Assembly (NCBI RefSeq): GCF_014108865.1
Contig: NZ_CP053928.1
Coordinates: forward strand, 4,340,001-4,404,000
Source of the DNA: Nocardioides sp. WS12
Lineage (GTDB): Bacteria > Actinomycetota > Actinomycetes > Propionibacteriales > Nocardioidaceae
DNA length: 64,000 nt
Direction: 5' to 3'
Shown piece after piece: positions 8,075 to 18,881 of the stretch. A model generated the notes under the pieces. It ran no database searches. It was not told the origin of the DNA and saw nothing but the letters and a program-made list of their open reading frames with translations. A program made the position numbers and the translations under genes. The stretch's first letter is position 1; the number at the start of each line of letters is the position of its first letter.

Positions 8075-9259
8075 GTGAGCACCACGCAGCAGTCCCCGTC
8101 CGTCGAGCAGGTCATGACCGCGCTGAGCACGGTCAACGACCCGGAGATCAAGAAGCCGATCACTGAACTCGGCATGGTCGAGAGTGTCGACATCGCTCCC
8201 GGCGACGGCGGATCCGTCGTGACGGTCAACGCCCTGCTCACCGTCGCGGGTTGCCCGCTCAAGGAGACCATCACCCGTGACGTGACGGCCGCGGTCACCG
8301 CAGTGCCCGGCGTCACCGGCGTCCAGGTCAACCTCGGCGTGATGTCCTCCGAGCAGCGCACCGGCCTGCACGCGACGCTCCGTGGCGGCGCGGCCGCACG
8401 CGAGATCACCTTCGCGCAGCCCGGCTCGCTCACCAAGGTCTTCGCCATCGCCTCCGGCAAGGGCGGCGTCGGCAAGTCCTCGGTCACCGTCAACCTCGCC
8501 CTGGCACTCGCGAAGGCCGGCCGAAAGGTCGGCGTCGTCGACGCCGACATCTACGGCCACTCGGTCCCTGCCATGCTCGGTGTCGCGGACTCGCGCCCGA
8601 CCCAGGTCGACGACCTGATCATGCCGGTGCCGACTCCCTCGGGCGTCTCGGTGATCTCGATCGGCATGCTCAAGCCGAAGCGTGACCAGGTCGTGGCCTG
8701 GCGTGGACCGATGCTCGACCGGGCCCTGGTCCAGATGCTCGCCGACGTCTACTGGGGCGACCTCGACGTCCTGCTGCTCGACCTGCCCCCGGGCACCGGT
8801 GACGTGGCCATCTCGCTGGGCCAGCACCTGCCCGGCGCGGAGGTGGTCGTCGTGACCACACCGCAGGAGGCCGCCGCCGAGGTGGCCGAGCGCGCCGGCA
8901 CGATGGCCTCGATGATGCACCAGCGCGTGGTGGGCGTCATCGAGAACATGAGCTACCTCCCCTGCCCCCACTGCACGCCCGAGGGCAAGGAGCACCGCCT
9001 CGAGATCTTCGGGTCGGGTGGCGGCGACCGCGTGGCCGACACGCTGTCGAAGCGCTTCGGGTACGACGTCCCGGTGCTCGGCCGGATCCCCCTCGACATC
9101 ACGCTGCGCGAGGGCGGCGACGCCGGCAAGCCGATCGTCGACTCGAACCCGACGGCTCCGGCCGCCCAGGCTCTCAACGACATCGCCGACCGCCTCGACG
9201 GACGCGGCCGCGGGCTGGCCGGCATGCAACTCGGCCTCACGCCGAGCAACAAGTTCTGA
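8075..9259 (+). CDS. mrp: Mrp/NBP35-family Fe-S cluster carrier ATPase
   Basis: A 394-residue cytosolic P-loop ATPase that binds and delivers Fe-S clusters. Residues about 5-100 are a MIP18 (DUF59) domain; the deviant Walker A GKGGVGKSS is near residue 127; DADIYGHSVP, the DLPPGTGD Walker B block and the CPHC pair in NMSYLPCPHC, which bridges the cluster in the dimer, are all present. The GTG start fits the leaderless promoter. The order MgtE-N/CBS, DUF1003, mrp, tatB matches the M. tuberculosis Rv1232c-Rv1224 region. Confidence 0.95.
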   Translation: MSTTQQSPSVEQVMTALSTVNDPEIKKPITELGMVESVDIAPGDGGSVVTVNALLTVAGCPLKETITRDVTAAVTAVPGVTGVQVNLGVMSSEQRTGLHATLRGGAAAREITFAQPGSLTKVFAIASGKGGVGKSSVTVNLALALAKAGRKVGVVDADIYGHSVPAMLGVADSRPTQVDDLIMPVPTPSGVSVISIGMLKPKRDQVVAWRGPMLDRALVQMLADVYWGDLDVLLLDLPPGTGDVAISLGQHLPGAEVVVVTTPQEAAAEVAERAGTMASMMHQRVVGVIENMSYLPCPHCTPEGKEHRLEIFGSGGGDRVADTLSKRFGYDVPVLGRIPLDITLREGGDAGKPIVDSNPTAPAAQALNDIADRLDGRGRGLAGMQLGLTPSNKF

Positions 9260-9302
9260 TTCCGACCGGGTACCCGGGCACGGACTGAAGGGGGCGGGCT
9301 GA

Positions 9303-9650
9303 GTGTTCGGAATCGGATTCGGCGAACTCGTCGTGATCGCGGTCCTCGCGGTCCTGGTCTTCGGCCCCGACCGGCTGCCCGAGCTCGCCCAGCAGGCGGG
9401 CAAGTTCGTCCGTCAGCTCCGCAAGTTCGCCAACAATGCGCGCGACGAGCTGCGCACCGAGCTCGGCCCCGAGTTCGCCGACCTCGAACTCACCGACCTG
9501 GACCCGCGGGCCATCGTGCGCAAGCACATCGCCGACGCGATGGCCGAGCTCGACGAACTCGAGGACGCCATCCGCAGCGACGACGAGACGCCCAAGCAGG
9601 TACCCCTCGACGCCGGCGAACGGCCGCCGTACGACGTCGACGCGACCTGA
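9303..9650 (+). CDS. tatB: Sec-independent protein translocase TatB
   Basis: A 115-residue protein with the Tat hallmark: an N-terminal helix beginning FGIGFGELVVIAVLAVLVFGPDRLPE, then an amphipathic helix and a charged tail. TatB works with TatC to bind twin-arginine signal peptides and pass folded proteins across the membrane. The Glu in GFGE and the FGP hinge are intact. The GTG at 9303 has a purine-rich AGGGGG upstream. Length and the gene's position after mrp favour TatB over TatA. Confidence 0.9.
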   Translation: MFGIGFGELVVIAVLAVLVFGPDRLPELAQQAGKFVRQLRKFANNARDELRTELGPEFADLELTDLDPRAIVRKHIADAMAELDELEDAIRSDDETPKQVPLDAGERPPYDVDAT

Positions 9651-9657
9651 CCCGAGT

Positions 9658-9682
9658 TGACCTGATCGAGCCGATCAGGTCA
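9658..9682. terminator. Bidirectional hairpin between convergent genes
   Basis: A perfect 10-bp inverted repeat (TGACCTGATC at 9658-9667, complement at 9673-9682) with a 5-nt loop lies between tatB and the convergent gene, overlapping the latter's stop codon. No T-tract follows, as is common for actinobacterial terminators. Confidence 0.6.
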
Positions 9683-10216
9683 GGCGCGGGACTGGGCGGC
9701 CGCCAGCACGTCGAAGGCCACCAGCAGGGTACGGCGGTCCTCGCCCTCCACGAGCTCGCAGAAGTCGCCACCGACGCGGCGCAGGACGCCGTCGTGGCGG
9801 CTGCCGTCGCGCAGGTGCAACACGCAGGCCTCCCCTGCCTCCGCGATCCGGCGCAGGGCTGAACCGAGCCCGAGCCGGGTGAGGGGCGACCAGGCGACGT
9901 CGGGCACCGAGCGCACCGAGGCGCCCTCGACGGTGCCGACCGCTCCGAGGTCGATGACCCAGTCGTGGTCACCGGCGGAGACGAGCAACCAGCCCTCGGC
10001 CACCCGCTCGATGATTCCGGTGACCGGACCCACGCCCGTCACACCGAGCGTCACCGTCGTACCGACCGTGGCCATGAGGCGGCTCGCGAGCGAGACCTGC
10101 TGGTACTCAGCCCGGCTGCGGTCGGCCACGTGGGCCATGCGCTCGGCCGCGTTGAGCGCGCTCGCCTGATCCTCGAGATCGTCGAACAGCGCGAACAGAT
10201 CGTCCTCCCAGCCCAT
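9680..10216 (-). CDS. Conserved hypothetical protein
   Basis: A 178-residue soluble protein beginning MGWEDDLFALFDDLEDQ. The N-terminal 50 residues are helical and acidic; the rest alternates beta strands with short motifs such as VTGIIERVAEGWLLV and LHLRDGSRHDGVLRRVGGDFCEL, reading like two small beta-barrel (SH3/LSM-like) repeats. I do not recognise a named family. ATG 10216 is supported by a weak -10 match (GAGTCT) 7 nt upstream. It is divergent from the LysM gene. Confidence 0.7.
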   Translation of the reverse strand: MGWEDDLFALFDDLEDQASALNAAERMAHVADRSRAEYQQVSLASRLMATVGTTVTLGVTGVGPVTGIIERVAEGWLLVSAGDHDWVIDLGAVGTVEGASVRSVPDVAWSPLTRLGLGSALRRIAEAGEACVLHLRDGSRHDGVLRRVGGDFCELVEGEDRRTLLVAFDVLAAAQSRA

Positions 10217-10324
10217 GGGCCCCAGACTCCCACGCCCGCGCCCTCCCACAGCGAGCAGGTCCGGCCTGATCGCGCCTCAGCCTGTGGAGAAACGGTTGAC
10301 TCCGGTGTCCAACGAATGCATCCT

Positions 10325-10369
10325 GAAGCAAACAGAAGCAAACGCAAGGATTCTCGGGATGAAGCAAAC
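10325..10369 (+). repeat. Three direct GAAGCAAAC repeats at the LysM gene start
   Basis: Exact copies of GAAGCAAAC lie at 10325-10333, 10335-10343 and 10361-10369; the last encodes part of the first codons of the LysM protein. The block is locally AT-richer than its surroundings and flanks the AAGGA ribosome binding site at 10346-10350. Confidence 0.6.
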
Positions 10370-10997
10370 GCTGAGCCACGCCCGCATTCGCGTGCGCGGC
10401 GCGCTCCTCTGGACGGCCGTCACCGCCACCGCCGTGACGCTCGGTCGACTGGCCCTGACCGAGGCGTGCGCCCTGGCCACCGCACCGGGTCCGGACTTCG
10501 CCTCCTTGCTCGTCCAGCTCTGTTCCGTGGTGGCCCTCGTCGCCCTGGCCGTGCTCTGGTGCCTCACCACGGACGTGGTGCGCCACGCCCTTCGCCCGGG
10601 TACGTCGACGCAGCCGCCGCCGAGGCGAGTGGGGCCCCTGCGCGGCCTCCTGCTCGCCGCGTGCGGCGTCGCGGCGTTCTCGACGACCACCACCGCAGCC
10701 GCGTTCGGCCACGAAGGACCAGACGCTCCGCTCGGCACCGAGGCACTGGACGGACTGCCGCTGCCCGACCGGGCCACGGGCGGCGGCCCCGCCGAGGCGC
10801 CGGCCGACGCGCTGGTGGTGCGGGTCCGGCCGGGCGACTCGTTGTGGACCATCGCCGCCCGGGAGCTCGGTCCGGGCGCGTCGGCGGCCCAGGTGACGTC
10901 GTACTGGCACCGGATCCATGCCGCCAACGCCGACGTGATCGGCAGCGACCCCGACCTGCTGCTCCCCGACCAGCAACTGCACCTGCCTGCCCGCTGA
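10359..10997 (+). CDS. LysM-domain membrane protein
   Basis: A 212-residue protein with three predicted transmembrane helices (about 13-35, 46-66 and 88-108), a Pro/Gly linker, and a C-terminal LysM domain (about 138-208) with VRPGDSLWTIAARELG and LLPDQQLHLPA. LysM domains bind peptidoglycan or chitin-like GlcNAc polymers. ATG 10359 has AAGGA 8 nt upstream. The Rv3235-family gene follows 42 nt later, so the pair is probably co-transcribed. Confidence 0.85.
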   Translation: MKQTLSHARIRVRGALLWTAVTATAVTLGRLALTEACALATAPGPDFASLLVQLCSVVALVALAVLWCLTTDVVRHALRPGTSTQPPPRRVGPLRGLLLAACGVAAFSTTTTAAAFGHEGPDAPLGTEALDGLPLPDRATGGGPAEAPADALVVRVRPGDSLWTIAARELGPGASAAQVTSYWHRIHAANADVIGSDPDLLLPDQQLHLPAR

Positions 10998-11039
10998 CCC
11001 GCCGACCCGCTGACCCGCTGACCCGCCCAGGAGGAACCC

Positions 11040-11549
11040 ATGCCCGTCTCCACACCCGAACTCATCGGCGTCCGACTCCCCGTGCCGGTCACCGCCACCC
11101 AGGGCACGCTCGCCCTGGCCCTGCTCCCCCGGCACGCGCCGCCCGAAATGGTGGCGCCCGGCTCCCGGCCCGGCGCGACCGTGGTCCCGATCGACCGCCG
11201 ACTGCGGCACACGATCGCCGAATGGACCCACCGTTTCACTCAGGCCGCGCTCGAGATCGTCGGCGGCGATCGCCCCTCGTCCCAACTGCTGCGCTGGACC
11301 TCGCCCGATGTCTACGCCGACCTGCGGCGGCGTGCCCAACTGGTCGCCCGGGCCGGCGGCCACCAGCCCGGCCTCGCCCGGGTCCAGCCGGTCCGCCCGC
11401 GGGTCCAGAGCGTCCACTCGTGCTTTGTCACCGATGACATCGTGGAGTGCGGGGTCCACGTGCGCCACGGAGAACGCTCGCGCGCGATCGCGGTGCGCTT
11501 CGAACGGACCGGCCAGCGCTGGATCTGCACGGCCCTCGACTTCTCCTGA
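11040..11549 (+). CDS. Rv3235-family protein
   Basis: A 169-residue soluble protein. The C-terminal block (HTIAEWTHRFTQAALEIVGGDRP, then LLRWTSPDVYADLRRRAQL and FERTGQRWICTALDFS) matches the actinobacterial Rv3235 family, which is found near secA. The fold resembles small NTF2/SecA-interacting-like domains, but no function is established. AGGAGG lies 5 nt before ATG 11040. The preceding spacer carries short GACCCGCT tandem repeats. Confidence 0.8.
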   Translation: MPVSTPELIGVRLPVPVTATQGTLALALLPRHAPPEMVAPGSRPGATVVPIDRRLRHTIAEWTHRFTQAALEIVGGDRPSSQLLRWTSPDVYADLRRRAQLVARAGGHQPGLARVQPVRPRVQSVHSCFVTDDIVECGVHVRHGERSRAIAVRFERTGQRWICTALDFS

Positions 11550-11582
11550 ACATGAGACCTGTTCAGATGTGACGTGAGTCAC

Positions 11583-11588
11583 TACGTT
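11583..11588 (+). promoter_or_regulatory. -10 element TACGTT, leaderless start
   Basis: TACGTT ends 6 nt before the ATG at 11595, and supports that start over an in-frame GTG at 11574 that would precede the promoter. Confidence 0.5.
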
Positions 11589-11594
11589 GCCTCC

Positions 11595-12794
11595 ATGATC
11601 CGTTCCCTCACGGCCTCACTCGCCGTCATCGGCGCGACGCTCGTCGCGCCCCTCGCCACTGCACCTGCCCACGCCGACGGAGCCGGGGTCGGCACCCCGT
11701 GGGTGGTGTCCGTCGGTGACTCCTACATCTCGGGCGAAGCCGGGCGCTGGGCCGGATCGTCCAACAGCAGCAGCGCACGGGCCGATGCCCTCGGCTCCAC
11801 CGCCTACTACGACAACGCGACCGGGACCGGTGAGGCGATCAACCGCTGCCATCGCTCGAAGAGCGCAGAGATCCACATCGGCGGCGGCGTCAAGAGCCTC
11901 AACCTCGCGTGCTCGGGCGCCAAGACCGGTACTGCGACCGGCAGCGAGTTCAAGCCCGGCCTCGACTTCTACAGCGGCAGTGCCGGCGTCGGCCAGGCCC
12001 GCGCCCTGCAGACCTTCGCGACGACCAACAACGTCCGGATGGTCGTGGTCTCGATCGGCGGCAACGACTTCAACTTCGCCGGGATCATCCAGCAGTGCGT
12101 CACCGACTTCCTGACCTCCCCCTCGTGGTGGAAGGACTACTGCAACGACGACAGCAGCGTGACCAGCAACTTCACGTCCGCCAACGTCACCGCGGTGAAG
12201 TCGAAGATCGCCGGGGCCCTCACCAACGTCCGCACGGCCATGCGCAACGCCGGGTACGCCGACACCCAGTGGACGATGCTCGTCCAGACCTACCCCTCGC
12301 CGATCCCGAACGGCGGTGGCATCCGCTACAGCCAGAGCGGCTACACGCGCCAGAACACCGGCGGCTGTGGCTTCTGGGACAACGACGCCACCTGGGCCAA
12401 CAACTCGGCCCTGCCGACGATCAACAACACCGTGACCGGCGCGATCAGCCAGGCCGGCATCACCAACTCCAAGGTCCTCAGCCTGTCCAGCGCCTTCAAC
12501 GGTCGCCGGCTGTGCGAGACCGGAGTCGGCCTCTACGAAGAGGTCGGCATCGCCAACTGGTTGAGCACCGGCGCGGTCGACAAGACCGAGTGGGTCAACC
12601 AGATCCGTACCGTCACGACGGCCGGCGACAGCCCGTACTACATCCAGGAGTCGCTGCACCCGAACTACTGGGGCCAGCTCGCCGTCCGCAACTGCGTCCG
12701 CCAGGCCTGGAACGGCGGTACGCCGAAGGGCGGGTCCTGCGTGCGCAGCAGCACCGGCCTGCTGAACGGTGAGCCGAGGATGGCCCTGCAGTAG
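11595..12794 (+). CDS. Secreted SGNH/GDSL hydrolase-like protein
   Basis: A 399-residue exported protein with a signal peptide of about 30 residues ending near AHADG. The block I motif SVGDSYISGEAG carries the presumed catalytic Ser; SIGGNDFNF supplies the block III Gly/Asn, and ESLHPNYWGQ near the C-terminus supplies the Asp/His-type end (here with His). SGNH hydrolases act on esters, often of lipids or polysaccharides. It is monocistronic and faces secA across a large inverted repeat. Confidence 0.85.
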   Translation: MIRSLTASLAVIGATLVAPLATAPAHADGAGVGTPWVVSVGDSYISGEAGRWAGSSNSSSARADALGSTAYYDNATGTGEAINRCHRSKSAEIHIGGGVKSLNLACSGAKTGTATGSEFKPGLDFYSGSAGVGQARALQTFATTNNVRMVVVSIGGNDFNFAGIIQQCVTDFLTSPSWWKDYCNDDSSVTSNFTSANVTAVKSKIAGALTNVRTAMRNAGYADTQWTMLVQTYPSPIPNGGGIRYSQSGYTRQNTGGCGFWDNDATWANNSALPTINNTVTGAISQAGITNSKVLSLSSAFNGRRLCETGVGLYEEVGIANWLSTGAVDKTEWVNQIRTVTTAGDSPYYIQESLHPNYWGQLAVRNCVRQAWNGGTPKGGSCVRSSTGLLNGEPRMALQ

Positions 12795-12796
12795 CG

Positions 12797-12929
12797 CGAG
12801 TTGGGGTTTGTGACCCCCGAGTTGTACGAAAAGCACCGACACCCCCTGACGCAGGTCGGCGGGTGTCGGTGATTTCGTACAACTCGAGGGGTCACAAACC
12901 CCAACTCGGGGGCGACAAACCCCAACTCG
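12797..12929. repeat. Large inverted repeat with a third partial copy
   Basis: Arms at 12797-12844 and 12861-12908 are complementary over 48 bp apart from single-base bulges near each arm's middle and a GC/T difference next to the loop, enclosing a 16-nt loop. A third partial copy of the outer 22-24 bp follows at 12908-12929. It fills the whole gap between the convergent hydrolase and secA. It may act as a bidirectional terminator, but its length and extra copy suggest a REP/MITE-like element. Confidence 0.85.
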
Positions 12930-12934
12930 CGGAA

Positions 12935-15814
<2,880 letters not shown>

Positions 15815-15820
15815 GGCGCC

Positions 15821-15826
15821 ACTCTA
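15821..15826 (-). promoter_or_regulatory. -10 element TAGAGT, leaderless start of secA
   Basis: On the minus strand TAGAGT lies 6 nt before the secA GTG, inside the 23-nt gap after the DUF4233 gene. It would let secA be transcribed separately from folC. Confidence 0.5.
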
Positions 15827-15837
15827 CCTAGGCAGAA

Positions 15838-16260
15838 CTAGACCTGAGATTCGCGGCCGCGGTCGTAATCGGCGAACGCATCGGCCCGCTCCTGCTCGAT
15901 CTTGCGTCCGAGCCAGTACGCAGCACCCCACAGCAGGGCGAAGAGTGTCCCGAGAGCCCACATGATCCCCACCACAAACCCGAGTCCGATCGCGGCGACC
16001 TGGATGGCGTGCCCCAGGTAGTAGGCCGATTCGCGGCGCAGGGAGCCGGCCACCAACACGCAGGCAACCGCCAGGCCCAGACCGACCGAGAGCGCCACTG
16101 CGGGGCGGACGTCGGAGAGCGCGATCATCACCGGGATCGTGAGGCCGAGGGTGATCGCCTCGAGCGTGAGTACGGCGGCGCACATGGCGCGGCGGGGGGA
16201 CTTCTGTCGCTCGGGGTCCACCGGCTCGGCCTGGTCGTCCGGCTCGATCTGGTCGCTCAC
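15838..16260 (-). CDS. DUF4233 membrane protein
   Basis: A 140-residue protein with an acidic N-terminus, four hydrophobic segments between about residues 25 and 118 (AVLTLEAITLGLTIPVMIAL, VALSVGLGLAVACVLVAG, HAIQVAAIGLGFVVGIMW) and a charged tail. It matches DUF4233, found immediately downstream of folC across Actinobacteria. The GTG start overlaps the folC stop as GTGA, so translation is coupled. Function is unknown. Confidence 0.85.
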   Translation of the reverse strand: MSDQIEPDDQAEPVDPERQKSPRRAMCAAVLTLEAITLGLTIPVMIALSDVRPAVALSVGLGLAVACVLVAGSLRRESAYYLGHAIQVAAIGLGFVVGIMWALGTLFALLWGAAYWLGRKIEQERADAFADYDRGRESQV

Positions 16261-17609
16261 TTGTTGCCTCCGAGCAGCACCCGGGCCTCGCCGACGGTGA
16301 CCACGGACCCGGTCACCAGCACCGCACCGGAACTCAGGGCGTCGTCGCCACCGGACTCGGCGCGGCCCGCGGCCTCGTCGATCGCATCAGCCAGGACGGG
16401 TACGACGGACACCCGGTCCTCACCGAAGACCTCCCGGGCCGTGACAGCGAGCTGCTCGGCCGGCATCGCGCGGGCCGTGGAGTTCTGGGTGATCACGACG
16501 TGCTCGAGGTGCGGCTCGAACGCCGCGAGCAGGCCCTCGGCGTCCTTGTCCCCCATCACGCCGATCACGCCGATGAGCGGGGAGAACTGGAAGGAGTCGT
16601 CCAGGGCGGCGGCCGTGGCCTCCGCGCCGTGCGGGTTGTGCGCGGCGTCGAGCACGATCGTGGGGCTGCGGCGCACGATCTCCAGACGACCCGGCGACGT
16701 CATCTCGGCGAAGGCCGCACGCACCAGTTCATCGCTCAGCGGCTCGTCGCCGCCGAAGAACGCCTCGACCGCAGCCAGGGCTGCTGCCGCGTTCTGCGCC
16801 TGGTGGACGCCGTACAGCGGCAGGAAGATCTCGTCGTACCGGCCACGCAGACCCTGCAGGTCGATCATCTGGCCGCCCACGGCCGGTGACCGGGTGACGA
16901 CGCCGAACTCCAGGCCCTCGCGGACCAGCGTGGCGCCGACCTCAGTGGCCCGCTCGAGAATGACGGCGGCGGCCTCGGCCGACTGCTGGGCCACGACCAC
17001 GACGGCACCCGGCTTGATGATGCCGGCCTTCTCACGGGCGATCGCGGAAACAGTGCCGCCGAGGAAGTTGGCGTGGTCGATCGCGATGGGCGTGATCACG
17101 GCGACGTCGGCGTCGATGACGTTCGTCGCGTCCCACGACCCACCCATGCCGACCTCGACCACGGCCACGTCGACCGGAGCGTCGGCGAAGGCGCCGTACG
17201 CCATGCCGACGACGGCCTCGAAGAAGCTGAGCGGGTGGTCCCCGGCGGCGTCGACCAGGCCCATGTACGGCGCCACGTCGTTGAACGCACGCACGAAGGC
17301 GTCGTCGTCCAGCGGTTCGCCGTCGATGCTGATCCGCTCGCTCATCTTCTCGACGTGCGGGCTGGTGAAGCGGCCGGTGCGCAGGTCGAGCGCGCGCAGC
17401 AGGGCGTCGATCATCCGCGCCGTCGAGGTCTTGCCGTTCGTGCCGGTGAGGTGGATCGACCGGAACGCCGCGTTCGGATCGCCGAGCAGTTCGGTGAAGG
17501 CGCGGATCCGGTCGAGCGACGGCTCGAGGCGGGTCTCGGGCCAGCGGGACAGGAGGGCGTCCTCGGCCTCGGCGAAGGTCTCGGCAGGGCGCGCTACGGG
17601 CTCAGTCAT
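16257..17609 (-). CDS. folC: Folylpolyglutamate / dihydrofolate synthase
   Basis: A 450-residue Mur-ligase-type enzyme that ligates glutamate to dihydropteroate or tetrahydrofolate using ATP, in the cytosol. The P-loop TGTNGKTS is near residue 56; TSPHVEKMSERI, the GGSWDATN region and DAAHNPHG are the conserved family blocks. The ATG at 17609 has TAGACT 9 nt upstream, so its leader is very short or absent. Confidence 0.95.
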   Translation of the reverse strand: MTEPVARPAETFAEAEDALLSRWPETRLEPSLDRIRAFTELLGDPNAAFRSIHLTGTNGKTSTARMIDALLRALDLRTGRFTSPHVEKMSERISIDGEPLDDDAFVRAFNDVAPYMGLVDAAGDHPLSFFEAVVGMAYGAFADAPVDVAVVEVGMGGSWDATNVIDADVAVITPIAIDHANFLGGTVSAIAREKAGIIKPGAVVVVAQQSAEAAAVILERATEVGATLVREGLEFGVVTRSPAVGGQMIDLQGLRGRYDEIFLPLYGVHQAQNAAAALAAVEAFFGGDEPLSDELVRAAFAEMTSPGRLEIVRRSPTIVLDAAHNPHGAEATAAALDDSFQFSPLIGVIGVMGDKDAEGLLAAFEPHLEHVVITQNSTARAMPAEQLAVTAREVFGEDRVSVVPVLADAIDEAAGRAESGGDDALSSGAVLVTGSVVTVGEARVLLGGNK

Positions 17610-17618
17610 GGGATTCGG

Positions 17619-17624
17619 AGTCTA
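17619..17624 (-). promoter_or_regulatory. -10 element TAGACT for folC
   Basis: TAGACT on the minus strand is 9 nt before the folC ATG; no Shine-Dalgarno sequence lies between. Confidence 0.4.
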
Positions 17625-17681
17625 GTGGCGCCGGCCGGAAACTAGGGTGTCGGGCCAGAGGGAGTGAAACACGGGGTGAAC

Positions 17682-18881
17682 ATGGGTGAGGGTCGACGCG
17701 TGCGCGCGCTCGTTGCTGCGCTCGTCGCGGTCACGATGGCGGCCTCCGCCTGCGCAAGCGATGGCCAGGCCGCGAAGCCGAAGGCGGATGCCACGACTAC
17801 CGAAGCGCCATTGATCCCCGAACAGACCGAACTGCCGACCGCTCTGCCGAGCGACGTCCTGGCCGGCGAGATGCAGGATCTCGCCAAGCTGGCCGAGCGG
17901 CTCGCGCAGAAGCTCCCGAAGCAGACTCGCCCGAAACCGATCGATGTCGCAGCGGGCAGCGAGCAGTGGCGGATCGGTGCGGCGTACCGCGGCTACTTCG
18001 CCGATCCGGACATCCTGCGCCACGGCGACCGCTGGTTCGCGTATGCCACCAACACGTCGGGCCTGCGCCTCCCGATCCTGACCTCGAAGGACCTGCGCAC
18101 CTGGACCCCGCTGGCGACCCGCGGCGGCGGGAAGGCCGACCCGTTGCAGGCGGCGGGCTGGGTGCACAGCCGGAGCGGCGGCCAGGACCTCTGGGCGCCC
18201 GGCGTGGAGCGGATCGGCAACGGCTGGACCGCGGCGTACGCCGCCCCGGCCGGGAAGAGCGGCGGCCAGCGACACAACTGCATCGGGCTGACGCGGGGCT
18301 CGTCCCCCGGCGGTCCGTTCCGTCCCGTGGGCGAGCAGATCTGTTACGGCGAGGCACAACTGGGTGTCATCGACCCGGACATCTATGTGGACGACAAGCA
18401 CGTGCCCTGGCTGCTGTGGAAGTTCTCCGGCGTGGTGAACCGGCGACCGGCCGGGCTGTTCGTCCGTCGACTGAACGCCGAGGGCACCGGCTTCGCCGCC
18501 CATTCCCAGACCCGCGAACTGCTGACCCTGTCGCAGCCGTGGGAGGGCGACACGATCGAGAACCCGAACATGGTGCAGTTCCGCGGCGTGACGTACCTGT
18601 TCTTCTCGGGCAACAACTACGAGAACGCCAACTACGCGACCGGCTACGCGATCTGTGCCGGCCCCGAAGGCCCGTGCGTGCGCCAGAACCGCGGCGCTCC
18701 CCTGCTGTCCACGCAGTCGACGGGCAACCTCGGCCCCGGAGGTGGCAGCGCCTTCATCGACGGCAACTCGTTGCGGATGATCTACCACGCCTGGGACCGG
18801 GTCGGTCGACTCCGGCGGATGCACATCGCGAGCTTCTGGCAGCGCGAGGACGGGACGCTCGAGGTCGTCGACCCGGGCTAG
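17682..18881 (+). CDS. Lipoprotein with GH43-like beta-propeller
   Basis: A 399-residue exported protein. The first 25 residues form a signal peptide ending in ASAC, a lipobox, followed by a Thr/Pro-rich linker. From about residue 95 the sequence has five-bladed-propeller features of glycoside hydrolase family 43: RGYFADPDIL (candidate catalytic Asp), GQDLWAPGVERIG and IDPDIYVDD. GH43 enzymes cleave arabinan or xylan side chains. The start is ambiguous: an in-frame GTG at 17664 abuts a GAGGGA, while ATG 17682 has GGGG 5 nt upstream and gives a better signal peptide. Its stop is interlocked with the next gene's stop (CTAG). Confidence 0.75.
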   Translation: MGEGRRVRALVAALVAVTMAASACASDGQAAKPKADATTTEAPLIPEQTELPTALPSDVLAGEMQDLAKLAERLAQKLPKQTRPKPIDVAAGSEQWRIGAAYRGYFADPDILRHGDRWFAYATNTSGLRLPILTSKDLRTWTPLATRGGGKADPLQAAGWVHSRSGGQDLWAPGVERIGNGWTAAYAAPAGKSGGQRHNCIGLTRGSSPGGPFRPVGEQICYGEAQLGVIDPDIYVDDKHVPWLLWKFSGVVNRRPAGLFVRRLNAEGTGFAAHSQTRELLTLSQPWEGDTIENPNMVQFRGVTYLFFSGNNYENANYATGYAICAGPEGPCVRQNRGAPLLSTQSTGNLGPGGGSAFIDGNSLRMIYHAWDRVGRLRRMHIASFWQREDGTLEVVDPG

